Shown piece by piece: positions 25,854-34,611 of a stretch of DNA of 64,000 nucleotides. Both the position numbers and the translations under genes were made by a program. The first letter of the stretch is position 1. Every line of letters starts with the position of its first letter. Origin of the DNA: Methylobacterium sp. WSM2598 (GTDB lineage Bacteria > Pseudomonadota > Alphaproteobacteria > Rhizobiales > Beijerinckiaceae); assembly GCF_000379105.1 (NCBI RefSeq), contig NZ_KB900609.1, positions 5,034,438 through 5,098,437 on the forward strand, written 5' to 3'. Below the pieces are notes generated by a model. It saw only the letters and a list, made by a program, of their open reading frames with translations, ran no database searches and was not told the DNA's origin.

Positions 25854-26333
25854 GGAGGAAACGCCCATCAAGGGCTGCACGACCGCGGCAGCGCCGCGAT
25901 CTCGCACCCGCGTTCTACGCTGCGTCGCAACAAAGGGAAAGTACGAAGTTTCGACAAGGCGCATGCGTTGGATGTGGAAACGCACGTAAGGCGTGTAATT
26001 TCCCTGAATGGACTGCGGATCGGCGGGCAGGAACGGTGTCGCCGGCTCTGCTCCATCTGCGTCAGGGGCGCTCCCCGCCCGCCGACGCGGGCCGCCGCGC
26101 CGGCGGGCGCGGCCGGGTCCCGCCCGCCGCTCGGCCATGCGGGAGGCGTGGACCTCCCCTGCTATTTTCAAGATTGATAGTAACGGGGGGATCCGTTAGC
26201 GAGCTAAGGATCGATCGCGGCGCGGCGCCGACCCCGCCCGGCCTCGCGGTGACTCCCGCGCTCCGCCCGGTTCGGGCCCGATCATCGCCGCCGCGGTCGG
26301 CCGCCTGCCCCCTTCACCACACACAGAGTCGAG
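25845..26333. other. Lower-GC intergenic region, possible unannotated transcript
   Basis: The segment 25900-26010 is distinctly less GC-rich than the flanks. A short plus-strand peptide MRWMWKRT (25962-25988) and a 62-codon minus frame are present but not convincing as genes. The strong minus-strand terminator at its left edge suggests an antisense or small RNA starting somewhere here. Confidence 0.4.
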
Positions 26334-26498
26334 ATGAGAGCGTTTCGTCGTTACTGGGCGCGCCGGAGATGGACATCGGCGCGCCGGCAGCATCCGGATC
26401 TCGCGCCTGACCGGACGGAGGTCCTGCTCGGCGTCATTGCCGCCTTCGTGTCCCTGAGCCTCGGGTCGAGCGGGATCCTGCTCGTCGTCGTGAAGTAG
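26334..26498 (+). CDS. Tiny single-pass membrane protein
   Basis: A 54-residue protein with a basic N-terminus (MRAFRRYWARRRW) and one C-terminal membrane helix (VLLGVIAAFVSLSLGSSGIL) ending ILLVVVK. Its end is almost the same as that of the 35-residue protein at 27268 (GILLVLVK), so the two are likely paralogous. Function unknown. Confidence 0.55.
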   Translation: MRAFRRYWARRRWTSARRQHPDLAPDRTEVLLGVIAAFVSLSLGSSGILLVVVK

Positions 26499-26610
26499 CC
26501 GGCGGGCCGCGGGGCGGGCGTGGGGCCGCGCCGGAGGCAGCGCGGGAGCAAGGACCGCCGCGGCGCGTTGCCCAGGACCAAGCCCGCGGGAGCCGGGCCC
26601 GGAGGAGCGC

Positions 26611-26823
26611 ATGCCGAACCGCACCTACACCGTTCGCAGGGAGAGTGACGGCTGGGGCGTCTACGCTCTCCAGACCGGGGAGCCCGTCCGGGTGAACGGG
26701 CGCGCGCAGACGGGCTTGCCCCTCGAGACGGCGACCGAACTCGCGGAATCGCTGCGGCTGCTCGCGGCCGTCGGGCGCGAGAGTGCCGAGCGCCCGGCCG
26801 TGGAGCGCCGGCCGCTCCAGTGA
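26611..26823 (+). CDS. Small hypothetical protein
   Basis: A 70-residue protein, MPNRTYTVRRESDGWGVYAL followed by QTGEPVRVNGR and a helix TATELAESLRLLAAVG. The N-terminal half looks like a small beta-sheet of the kind seen in short DUF proteins of Methylobacterium. GGAGG lies 6-8 bases before the ATG. It lies among other tiny genes. Function unknown. Confidence 0.6.
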   Translation: MPNRTYTVRRESDGWGVYALQTGEPVRVNGRAQTGLPLETATELAESLRLLAAVGRESAERPAVERRPLQ

Positions 26824-26949
26824 TCGCCGGGCGAGGGGCCGTCCCGGCGAGCGGGCGCTCTCGCGCGGAGTCAGAACAAACGCGGCGCATCGACGTTGCC
26901 CCGGTTCGAGCCGGTCCGTGGAGGACGGGCAGGAGACGGGAGATCACGG

Positions 26950-27126
26950 ATGAGGAAGATCGCAGCCGCCACCGCCGCGCTGATCGTGCTGGCCGGGCCC
27001 GTGCTGGCCCAGGGCCGTCCGGCGGGGAGTTCGTCCGGAGCGGCGAGCAACGCCGAGGAGAACAGCAAGCCCACCTCGAACACGGCCGGCGGCGGCGGGA
27101 GCGGATCCGCCGGGGGCGGCAAGTAG
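26950..27126 (+). CDS. Small secreted Gly/Ser-rich protein
   Basis: A 58-residue protein with a clean signal peptide (MRKIAAATAALIVLAGPVLA, cleavage after ALA) and a short disordered mature part rich in Gly, Ser and Asn. Similar short exported proteins are frequent in Methylobacterium. GGAG lies just upstream of the ATG at 26950. No function is known. Confidence 0.6.
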   Translation: MRKIAAATAALIVLAGPVLAQGRPAGSSSGAASNAEENSKPTSNTAGGGGSGSAGGGK

Positions 27127-27267
27127 CGCCGGAAGGCGCGTGACACCCCTCGCCGGCCGCGCGCCGGCGAGGCAGGACCGCCGCGCCCAGGGCGCGGCGG
27201 CCGGACCGCGGCCCCGCAGGAGCAGTCCGTCGCGACGCGGCCGCGGCGCTCGCACGGAGGGAGGGCG

Positions 27268-27375
27268 ATGGTGGGCGCGCACCACACGCGCGGGAGCCGG
27301 GCGGTCATCCTCATCCTCGGCTTCGTGGTCGGGCTGTTCACCCTGGCCGGCATCCTGCTCGTTCTCGTGAAGTGA
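27268..27375 (+). CDS. Tiny membrane protein, stop codon supplied by a repeat
   Basis: A 35-residue protein: short basic lead (VGAHHTRGSRA), then a single membrane helix (VILILGFVVGLFTLAGILLV) ending VLVK. It resembles the end of the 54-residue protein at 26334. A GGAGGGAGG Shine-Dalgarno precedes the ATG. The TGA stop is the first triplet of the composite repeat that follows. Confidence 0.55.
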   Translation: MVGAHHTRGSRAVILILGFVVGLFTLAGILLVLVK

Positions 27376-27671
27376 TCCGGGATCCGCTCGATCGAAGCGG
27401 ATCACGCGCCTGCGCGGCGCCTGAGCGCGGCGCCTGAGCGAAGCCGACATCCGCATCGCCGAAATGGAAGATGGCGAAGCCATCAACTGGATGGCGTATG
27501 CCAAGCCCGCGCGGCGCCTGAGCGACGCCGACATCCGCATGGCCGACATCGGAGATGGCGAAGCCATCAACCGGATGGCGCATGCCAAGCCCGCGCGGCG
27601 CCTGAGCGAAGCCGACATCCGCATGGCCGACATCGGAGATGGCGAAGCCATCAACCGGATGTCGGATGAGG
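27373..27671 (+). repeat. Composite dispersed repeat with three 84-bp tandem units
   Basis: Starts with a partial palindrome (TGATCCGGGATCCGCTCGAT...GCGGATCA), then three direct units beginning GCCGACATCCGCAT at 27443, 27527 and 27611. The exact period is 84 bases (28 codons), and one frame stays open through all three, encoding ADIRMADIGDGEAINRM with linker AYAKPARRLS. It ends GGATGTCGGATGAGGC as in the copy at 9187. Confidence 0.85.
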
Positions 27672-27794
27672 CTCGCCGCGCGGCGGGTCCGGCCGCGCGG
27701 CGCGTGGTCCGGCGGCGCGGCCGCACACGCGATCGGCGTCCTCACCTTTGGCGGTCAAGCCCAGATACTGCGAGTCTTGCTAAGATGCTTGGGT

Positions 27795-29208
27795 TCAAGC
27801 GGTCGTCGCAACACCATCTTGCACGGCAGCCAGCACAGCGTCGAGCGCCTCTGCCGGCGTCTTCCAGTTCAGCGTCTTGCGCGGTCTGCTGTTGAGGGCT
27901 GCGGCCACAGCAGCAAGATCGTTCGCGCTGTGGGCGCTCAGATCCGTTCCTTTCGGGAAGTACGGTCGCAGTAACCCGTTCGTATTCTCGTTCGTCCCCC
28001 GCTGCCAGGGTGAGCGTGGATCGCAGAAGTAGACCTGCAGACCCGCGTCGATCCGCAAGCGCGCGTGCTCGGCCATCCGCGTACCCTGGTCCCAGGTCAA
28101 CGAGCGCCGCAGCTGCTCGGGCAAGCGCGCGATCGTGCCGGCGATCGCCTCGCGCACCGCCTGGGCCCCGTGCCCCGCCAGCGCCGGGCCGTTCTTCGCA
28201 CGCGGTGTCACCCCATGGGCCGTCCATCGGCGGAAGATGCAGCAGCATCGTAAAGCGCGTCGTGCGGCTCGACCAGGGTCCCGATCGCCGAACTCTTCAG
28301 ACCCAGGATCAGATCTCCTTCCCAGTGCCCCGGCACCGCGCGGGGTCCTCCACCTCGGCGCGACGCTCGCTGATGAGCACCTCGGGGGTGGACGAACGAC
28401 CTGCCTCGGCCCAGCTGGCGCGGCCCGCGGGCACACGCAAAGCCCGTCCTGTGCGAAGACACGCGGTCAGCTCACGCTTCAGCCCGCCCCGGCCCTGGGA
28501 TGTAGGAGCGCCTGATAGATCGCCTCGTGACTGATGCGCATCGTCGTATCGCCCGGAAAGTCGAGCCGTAGGCGCTCGGCGATCTGCTGCGGACTCCAGG
28601 ATCGACCCCATCGCCGGCTCTGGCGTCGCCCGTGCCGCCGTCCCTTCCAGGCAACGCTAGGGGCCAGGCAGAGCGCTCCCGGCCCGTGTCGCGACAGTTC
28701 CGGCGCGAGCCGCTCCTGCACGTACGTCCGCAGCGCTGCGTTCCCCGCCAGTTTTGCTGGCTTGGGCCGGCGTGCCGCGCGTTCAGCGTGCCACTGCGCG
28801 GTCGTGGCGCGATAGTCCAGGCCGCCACTGCGGGTCGCCGCATTGCGGCGCAATTCCCGCGAGATGGTCGACGCCGCCCGTCCCAGACGCCGAGCGACGT
28901 CCCGGACCCCGTGACCTTGCGCTTGTAGGATCGCGATCTCCCTCCCGCTCAGCCAACGACAGGTAGCGCGCAGAAGGCGACTTGGATGATGGTGACAGGT
29001 GGGGAAGTGCCATTCCGCCTGCTGTCCGGAACCACCGCGAGCCGACCGGTGGCGAGATCCCGAGCTTCATCGCTGCGACCTCGCTGGAGAGACCCTGCGC
29101 GAGGAACGCCCAGAACCCCCCCCGCGTCTCGCGCAGACCGACCCCGGGACGACCCGGTGACCGCAGCTTCTCGCGAAGTGCCCGATCCGAACGCCGCCGA
29201 CCTGCCAT
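27795..29208 (-). pseudogene. IS30-family transposase, frameshifted
   Basis: Homology to an IS30 transposase is spread over several frames. The N-terminus MAGRRRSDRALREKL... with SARYLSLAERE lies in one. A second starts about 28925 (ELRRNAATRSGGLDYRATTA, SWSPQQIAERLRLDFPGD). From about 28450 to 27795 a third carries VREAIAGTIARLP, SLTWDQGTRMAEH and PWQRGTNENTNGLLRPYFPK. The last block includes the catalytic Asp and Glu region of the DDE domain. At least two frameshifts make it non-functional. It abuts the triple-unit repeat at 27373-27671. Element ends were not determined. Confidence 0.8.
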
Positions 29209-29450
29209 CACAACCGCCCTCCGCCAAGCCGTTGCGACGACCACTTGAATCCACCGCTGTTCTCCATCAAATGAATGATGCGACGGCCCTGGATTTGTGC
29301 TTGTGATCAGGGCAAGCGCTGCCAATCGGCAATATGCTTGAAAATTGAACTTTGACTTGATCAGTTTTGGCGGCACAGTAGTTCGGCAAGGCTGAAGTCG
29401 CGGCATGAGCGACAGCTTTGTCATTCACCTGCCATGCTGGGGAGTCGCGC

Positions 29451-29624
29451 ATGCGCAAGATTGGCTTGTTTGTTGCGGCTTTTGCACTCGCCACAGTCGC
29501 CTTCTGGGCGACAATGCTGACCGACCCGCCGAGAACACAGGCGAAGATGCCTGCCGGCATCGACACCACCGAGATCACGCTGAGAACGCCGCTGCCGCCC
29601 GGAGCCGGCTACGATACGTTCTGA
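29451..29624 (+). CDS. Small exported protein of a Rhizobiales type
   Basis: A 57-residue protein beginning MRKIGLFVAAFALATVAFWA (signal peptide or anchor), then PPRTQAKMPAGIDTTEITLR. Short proteins with RTQAKVPAGIDT-like cores recur in Methylobacterium and Bradyrhizobium. The ATG at 29451 is preferred over 29418 because the signal peptide starts there. Function unknown. Confidence 0.6.
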   Translation: MRKIGLFVAAFALATVAFWATMLTDPPRTQAKMPAGIDTTEITLRTPLPPGAGYDTF

Positions 29625-29852
29625 CGAACGGCGGTCCCGAACGCGGACACCCTGTCCCGGAGGCGCGGCACGCGCTGAAGACTCGCGGGGCAGGGGGTTG
29701 CGCGGAGAGGCTCGTGGGGAGAGGCTCGTGAAGGGAGGCTTGCCGGGCGCCCGTTCTGCCGGTCCTTCGATTTCGGCCTCCTCCCGTATGATGCGTGCGC
29801 CGATCGTGGTATGTCCTGCCCCCGTCGGACCCGTATGGCAGGCAGGATTGTG

Positions 29853-30356
29853 ATGGGCGCCGATGACGACAAGGTGGGGCGGCCCGATCCCCTCGACCTG
29901 ATGGGCTTGGCCAGCGATCTGGTGTCGGCCTATTCTCGCCTTACGGCGGAGATCGTGTCGACCTGTCTTGAGCGGAGCTTGTCGATAGCCGGTTTTCCGG
30001 CAGCCGCTCAACCGGACGCGCCGCCGCAGCCCGAAAGGCCGGTGCCGCCCGTGCCGATCGAGAGCACCGTCACGCCGGAGCACATCGTCAGCCTGGAGAA
30101 CGGGAAGCCCTACAGGTCCCTGAAGCGCCACCTCGCCGCGCGCGGGCTCACGCCGGAGCAGTACCGAGCGAAATGGGGCCTGCCGCCCGACTATCCGATG
30201 ACGGCCGCCGCGTCGGGCGGGCGCCCCGCCGCCGGACCGGACCCTGCGGTGCCGGTCGGGCCGAGGGCGAGGCGGCCGAAGGGACGCGCGGGATCGGCGG
30301 GTCGGCCCGGCCGCGGGAGGGGCGGATCCCCGGCGGCGCCCCGCGGCGAGACCTGA
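29853..30356 (+). CDS. MucR/Ros-like regulator with substituted zinc ligands
   Basis: A roughly 167-residue protein with the MucR core: MGLASDLVSAYSRLTAEIVS N-terminal helix, then TPEHIVSLENGKPYRSLKRH and GLTPEQYRAKWGLPPDYPM. MucR/Ros proteins are DNA-binding regulators of exopolysaccharide and cell-cycle genes. In Ros the zinc is held by Cys, Cys, His, His. Here the corresponding positions are S80, N83, H93 and G98, so only one ligand remains. The C-terminal 50 residues are basic and Pro/Gly-rich. ATG 29853, behind CAGGA, is the likely start; 29811 and 29835 are alternatives. Confidence 0.8.
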   Translation: MGADDDKVGRPDPLDLMGLASDLVSAYSRLTAEIVSTCLERSLSIAGFPAAAQPDAPPQPERPVPPVPIESTVTPEHIVSLENGKPYRSLKRHLAARGLTPEQYRAKWGLPPDYPMTAAASGGRPAAGPDPAVPVGPRARRPKGRAGSAGRPGRGRGGSPAAPRGET

Positions 30357-30372
30357 TCCCGCGCGCCGGCCC

Positions 30373-30570
30373 TCACGTCACGCGCACCACGCCCGTCGCC
30401 TTGCCGGACTTGTCGTGCCCGACGATGTACCAGTTGCCGTTCATCTCGTAGTAGGTCGCCAGCCCCCCGACGACGCCGTCGAGGCTGTCGAGGTCGAGCG
30501 CGGCCTCGGCCCGCGGCCGCGGGGAAGCGTCGTCGTCCGTCGTCTCGGTCCTGAGCAGGGGATGTGTCAT
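30373..30570 (-). CDS. Small hypothetical protein
   Basis: A 65-residue protein with a polar N-terminus (HPLLRTETTDDDASPRPR) and a compact C-terminal beta-rich part (LATYYEMNGNWYIVGHDKSG). No family is recognised. It is convergent with the MucR-like gene and ends 16 bases after that gene's stop. Confidence 0.5.
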   Translation of the reverse strand: MTHPLLRTETTDDDASPRPRAEAALDLDSLDGVVGGLATYYEMNGNWYIVGHDKSGKATGVVRVT

Positions 30571-30721
30571 CGTCGCGTCTCCGATCCGTCGCCTCGTCCG
30601 AGGCAGGATCAGGATGGTGCCCGCCCGCCCGGCCGACCGTGATCCGGATCACACTCCCCCGGCACCGGGTCCGGTCGTGCTATGCTGGACCGCGCCGCGC
30701 CGGCCGAGGAGGAGCGACCCG

Positions 30722-31408
30722 ATGTCGGAGGCCCACCCGCTCTCACGGCTCCTGCGGGCGAATCCCTTCTTCTCCGGCCTCGGGGAGGACGTCCTTCAGG
30801 CGGTCGCGCGCCTGTGCGTGACCCGCAGCCTCGGGGCGCAGGAGGTGCTGTTCCAGAAGAACGATCCGGCCGACGCCCTCTACGCGGTGCGCCGGGGCGA
30901 GATCCGGATCGGCACGGGGACGCAGGAGGGCCGCCAGCTCACCCTCAACCTGCTCGGGCCCGGCGACGTCTTCGGCGAGGTCGCGCTCCTCGACGGCCAT
31001 CCCCGCACCGCCGACGCGGTGGCGACCGAGCCCACGGACCTGTTCGTGATCCGGCGCCGGGACCTGCTCGACCTCCTGGCGCAGCAGCCGCGGATCGCCG
31101 TCGCGCTGATCGAACTCCTGTGCCGGCGCGTGCGCTGGATGAGCGAGCGGATGGAGGAGACGACCTTCCTGCCCGTCCCGGCGCGGCTCGCCCGCCGGCT
31201 CACGGCCCTGGCGGAGGATTACGGGGACGACATCGCCGTGTCGCAGGAGGAGCTCGCGGAATTCGCCAATACGACCCGCGAGACCGTGAACCGCCAGCTG
31301 CAGGCGTGGCGCCACGAGGCGCTGGTGGAGCTCGGGCGGCGGCGGATCCGCCTGCGCGACCGCGCCGCCCTGGCGATGATCGCCGGCCACGACCGGGCGA
31401 AGGGGTGA
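30722..31408 (+). CDS. Crp/Fnr-family transcription regulator
   Basis: A 228-residue protein with an N-terminal cyclic-nucleotide-binding beta-barrel (residues 15-125: LGAQEVLFQKNDPADALYAV, LLGPGDVFGEVALLDGHPRT). A dimer helix follows, then a C-terminal winged helix (IAVSQEELAEFANTTRETVN, RIRLRDRAAL). The GEVALLDGxxRTA phosphate-binding cassette is well kept, so cAMP or a similar nucleotide is a plausible ligand. No Fnr-type cysteine cluster is visible. A CHASE2-cyclase gene lies directly downstream in convergent orientation, making a cAMP link attractive but unproven. Confidence 0.85.
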   Translation: MSEAHPLSRLLRANPFFSGLGEDVLQAVARLCVTRSLGAQEVLFQKNDPADALYAVRRGEIRIGTGTQEGRQLTLNLLGPGDVFGEVALLDGHPRTADAVATEPTDLFVIRRRDLLDLLAQQPRIAVALIELLCRRVRWMSERMEETTFLPVPARLARRLTALAEDYGDDIAVSQEELAEFANTTRETVNRQLQAWRHEALVELGRRRIRLRDRAALAMIAGHDRAKG

Positions 31409-31466
31409 CGGCGGGCCGCGGAGGCCGGCGGATCGCGTCGCGGGGCGGCTCTCGGCTCGGCTCGGG

Positions 31467-33308
31467 TCAGGCCGGTTTCAGCCAGCGGAAGGCCACCCCG
31501 AGCGGCCGGGCCCGGCCCCGGATGGCCACGGGGCGGAGCGCCTCGAAGGCGGCGCGCGCGGCCGGCGAGGCCCGGGTGGCCGCGAGCAGGTCCTCGCTCG
31601 CCACCAGGGCGGCGCCGTGCGCCTTGCCGACCTCCATCAGGCGGCTCGCGACGTTGACGCTGTCGCCCGTGGCGGTGATGTGCTGGTGGTCGTCCGACCC
31701 GAGGCGCGACACCACCACGGTGCCGTGATGGGCGCCGACCCGCAGGTCGAGGCCGCTCGTCCGCGGATCCGCCGCGAGCCACGCCCGCACCCGCGGCACG
31801 AGGGCGAAGGCCGCCGCGAGGGCGCGGTCGGCGTCGTCCGGGCGCGGGTCCGGCAGGCCGAACAGGCACATGGCGCCGTCCCCCATGAAGGCGAGCACGA
31901 CACCGCCCGCGCGGGTGACCTCCTCCTCCACGATGCCGTGGAAGGCGCGCAGGAAGCCGCGGGTCTGCGCCGGTCCGAGCCGCTCGCTCAGGGCGGTGAA
32001 GCCGCTGAGGTCCACGAACACGATGCCGGCCTGCTGGGTCACCGGGGCGGCGAGGAAGCCGGCATCGCCGGCGATGCGGTCGGCCAGGGCCGGCGGGTGG
32101 AAGACGCGCAGGGCCTGCTCGGCGCGGGCGAGCCGGCCCGCCCGCCGGCGCTCCAGCACGACCCGGCCGGCCGTCGCGAGGGCCGCCACCGGCAGGATCG
32201 CCGCGAGCGGCAGCGTGGCGGAGAACCACAGGCCGCCCTGCGCGAAGGCCGCCTGGGTGAGGGCCAGCCACGCGCCCGCCGCGAGCCCGAGCAGGGCGAG
32301 GCCGAGGGCGGGCGGCGCGAGGGCCGGCAGGAGGGCGCCCGCCAGGGCGAGCGCGAGCGCCGCCGCCGCGTCGACGCGCCGGACCCGGCGGTCGCGCACG
32401 AGCCCGTCGCCGGCGACGAGGTGCGCCACGCCGGTCGCCAGCACCTCGACGCCCGGCAGGATCGGGTCGAACGGCGTCGCGAAGCTGTCGCCCGCCGCCG
32501 TGGCGGTCGAGCCGACGACCAGCACGTGGTCCCGCAGCGCCTCGGGCGGGGTCCGGCCGGCCAGCACGGCCGCCGCGCTCAGGGTGGGAAGCGTGCCGCG
32601 CGGGCCGTAGAAGCGCAGCGGCAGGCTGAGCCCGAGATCGGGCCTCACCGCCGCCCGGCCGATCCGCAGCTCGTCCCCGGCGAGGGAGGGGGCGGCGCCG
32701 GCCGCCCGGGCGGCGAGTTCGAGGGCGAAGGAGGGAAGGAGCGCGTCGCCGCTGCGGATGAGCAGCGGGACGTGGCGCGGGGTGCCGCCGCTGTCGGTCG
32801 AGACGTTGACGAGGCCGAGACCGGTGCCGGTCCGGATCGCCTCGACCGGCCACAGGATGCGGCTCGCCCGCGGCACGTCCGTCCCGTCGCCCTCCGCACC
32901 CTCGGGTGGGAACAGTGCCGCGCCCGCGACGACGGCGTTCGCCTCCCGCAGCGAGGCGGCGAGATCCAGGTCGGCGCCCTCCGCCCCGGGCTCCAGGAAC
33001 AGCAGGTCGAGGCCGATCGCCCGCGGCCGGCCCGCGCTCAGCCGGCGCACCAGCGCGGCGAGGGTGCCGCGGGGGAGCGGGAAGCGGCCCGCCTCGGCGA
33101 CGGTCGCGTCGTCGAGGGCCACGATCACCACATCGGGCGGCGCGGGCCGCGCGCCCGCGAGGGTGAAGCGCAGGTCGAGCAGCGGCGCCTCGATCCGGTC
33201 GAGGAGCCCCGCCCGCCCGTCGAGGTGGAGGGAAGCGAGCAGTCCCGCCCAGGCGCCGGCCAGCGCCAAAGCCGCGAGCGCGGCGAGGGCGCGCGGCCGC
33301 GTCGTCAC
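31467..33308 (-). CDS. CHASE2-domain adenylate/guanylate cyclase
   Basis: A 613-residue membrane protein. After an N-terminal membrane segment it has a CHASE2 extracytoplasmic sensor (about 30-300: RAIGLDLLFLEPGAEGADLD, ALRDHVLVVGSTATAAGDSF), then two or three membrane helices (320-395). A class III cyclase domain follows (about 430-600): GIVFVDLSGFTALSERLG and AFMGDGAMCLFG carry the metal-binding aspartates, and ITATGDSVNVASRLME is the downstream signature. It should convert ATP, or less likely GTP, to the cyclic nucleotide in response to a periplasmic signal. The GTG start overlaps the stop of the FecR-like gene by four bases (GTGA). Confidence 0.85.
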   Translation of the reverse strand: MTTRPRALAALAALALAGAWAGLLASLHLDGRAGLLDRIEAPLLDLRFTLAGARPAPPDVVIVALDDATVAEAGRFPLPRGTLAALVRRLSAGRPRAIGLDLLFLEPGAEGADLDLAASLREANAVVAGAALFPPEGAEGDGTDVPRASRILWPVEAIRTGTGLGLVNVSTDSGGTPRHVPLLIRSGDALLPSFALELAARAAGAAPSLAGDELRIGRAAVRPDLGLSLPLRFYGPRGTLPTLSAAAVLAGRTPPEALRDHVLVVGSTATAAGDSFATPFDPILPGVEVLATGVAHLVAGDGLVRDRRVRRVDAAAALALALAGALLPALAPPALGLALLGLAAGAWLALTQAAFAQGGLWFSATLPLAAILPVAALATAGRVVLERRRAGRLARAEQALRVFHPPALADRIAGDAGFLAAPVTQQAGIVFVDLSGFTALSERLGPAQTRGFLRAFHGIVEEEVTRAGGVVLAFMGDGAMCLFGLPDPRPDDADRALAAAFALVPRVRAWLAADPRTSGLDLRVGAHHGTVVVSRLGSDDHQHITATGDSVNVASRLMEVGKAHGAALVASEDLLAATRASPAARAAFEALRPVAIRGRARPLGVAFRWLKPA

Positions 33309-33832
33309 CGCCCGAACCGCGCCAGGAGCCCGGCCGCCCGCTCCGGGCTCCAGCGCTTGACCGCGAGCGGCTCGGTCCCGGCCTCGACGTCGACCCCGTC
33401 CCCGTCGCGCAGCGTCACGGCCGGGCCGGAGGGCCGGGACACCGAGACCGCGCCCCGGCGCACGAAGACGGAGGTGCGGGCCGGCGTGACGTCCACCGCC
33501 CAGACCGTGCCCCGGACCGAGGCGATCGCGTGGGGCGTGCGGATCTGGAAGGCGCCGCGGCGGGCCGGCGCGTCGACCAGGAGCCCGCGCCCGCTGAGTT
33601 CGGCGGCTTCCGGGCGCCCGTCCCGGTTCCGGTCGAGCAGCCGGTAGAGGGAGCCCCGCTCCGCGCTCAGCGTGAACCCGTCGGGGCAGGACAGTTCCTC
33701 GCGCGGCGGGTCCGTGTAGGGCGTGATCGTGCAGCCGCGCCCCTGCGACCGGGCCGACCCCGGAAGGACCAGGCAGACGCCGACCAGGACCGCCCCGATC
33801 CGCCTCGCTCGCTGCCGCGCCCGGCTGGTCAT
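33305..33832 (-). CDS. FecR-domain periplasmic protein
   Basis: A 175-residue protein with a signal peptide (RIGAVLVGVCLVLPGSARS) and a FecR-like beta domain in its second half (FQIRTPHAIASVRGTVWAVD, SVFVRRGAVSVSRPSGP). Two cysteines (GCTITP, ELSCPDG) could form a disulfide. FecR-type proteins are commonly encoded with CHASE2 cyclases, and here the genes overlap by four bases, so the protein probably delivers or modulates the periplasmic signal of the cyclase. Confidence 0.75.
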   Translation of the reverse strand: MTSRARQRARRIGAVLVGVCLVLPGSARSQGRGCTITPYTDPPREELSCPDGFTLSAERGSLYRLLDRNRDGRPEAAELSGRGLLVDAPARRGAFQIRTPHAIASVRGTVWAVDVTPARTSVFVRRGAVSVSRPSGPAVTLRDGDGVDVEAGTEPLAVKRWSPERAAGLLARFGR

Positions 33833-34158
33833 GGTCGTTCTCCGCCCTGATCGGTTCTCGCGGGCCGCACTCTACCGTTGCCGGGCCCGTCTCGTCTCGC
33901 GGCCGGGCGGCGTTTCCTTCGGGATTACGGTCCGCCGACACGGCCGTGCGGGCCCCTTTGCGCATCATTGATGAAAGTTGTGGCTCGATTGCTGCGACGA
34001 GGATTGGCATGCCACGGGCCGACTTCCCTTGTGGAAGGCCGGCCGGACGCTCGGGCGCGCAATCCTGGTTCCCTTTGATCTGGCACAAGACCTTCGTGTC
34101 AGGCCTGACGTACGCTAGGCCAATTGTTCTAGGGCGGAAACGGGACAGTGTTGGCGAA
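33833..34158. other. Intergenic region between divergent units
   Basis: About 325 bases between the FecR-cyclase operon and a small plus-strand gene. The right half (34070-34150) is less GC-rich, as expected for promoters, but no specific site is convincing. No coding segment is supported. Confidence 0.35.
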
Positions 34159-34461
34159 ATGCAGCACGATGTGACTTTCCGAAAGGCCGTGGTCGACACG
34201 GGCTCGCACGATTGCGACGCACGCCTGCTCTTCCTCGGGCGGCGCCTCCTGTGCGTCCTCGTGCGCCTCTCGGACGAGGTCCACCGCGCCTCGGACCTGC
34301 ACCGGCGATGGTACCTGGAGGTCGGCTTCGGCCCGTGCCAGCCGCTACCGACCCGCAATCCCATCTTCGCGACGATCGCGGAGGCCAAGGCCTGGGCCCG
34401 GGACTGCGTGCTGCACGAGCCCCCGGAGTGCCGCGACCGGCCCGACGCCCGCGCGCCGTGA
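34159..34461 (+). CDS. Small hypothetical protein
   Basis: A 100-residue protein (VTFRKAVVDTGSHDCDARLL, then RRLLCVLVRLSDEVH and FATIAEAKAWARDCV). The composition is balanced with a mixed alpha/beta look and three cysteines. The ATG at 34159 is the likeliest start, although no strong Shine-Dalgarno is seen. The family is not recognised. Confidence 0.45.
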   Translation: MQHDVTFRKAVVDTGSHDCDARLLFLGRRLLCVLVRLSDEVHRASDLHRRWYLEVGFGPCQPLPTRNPIFATIAEAKAWARDCVLHEPPECRDRPDARAP

Positions 34462-34611
34462 GCGGCGGCCCGCCCCGGCGCGCGGCCGCGCCCGAGGCGG
34501 CCGCGCAGCCCCGCGGGAGCCGTCACAACCCAGTGATCGCGGCGGTTTCGCTTGTGGAGGTGCAATCCCGGTGCTAGCCGAAGGGGCGAGGGGGTCTCGG
34601 GTTCGAGACCG

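Noticed and set aside
27376..27671. The 84-bp tandem units, considered as a CRISPR array
   Set aside because: The units are directly contiguous, with no unique spacers, and match a dispersed repeat found elsewhere.
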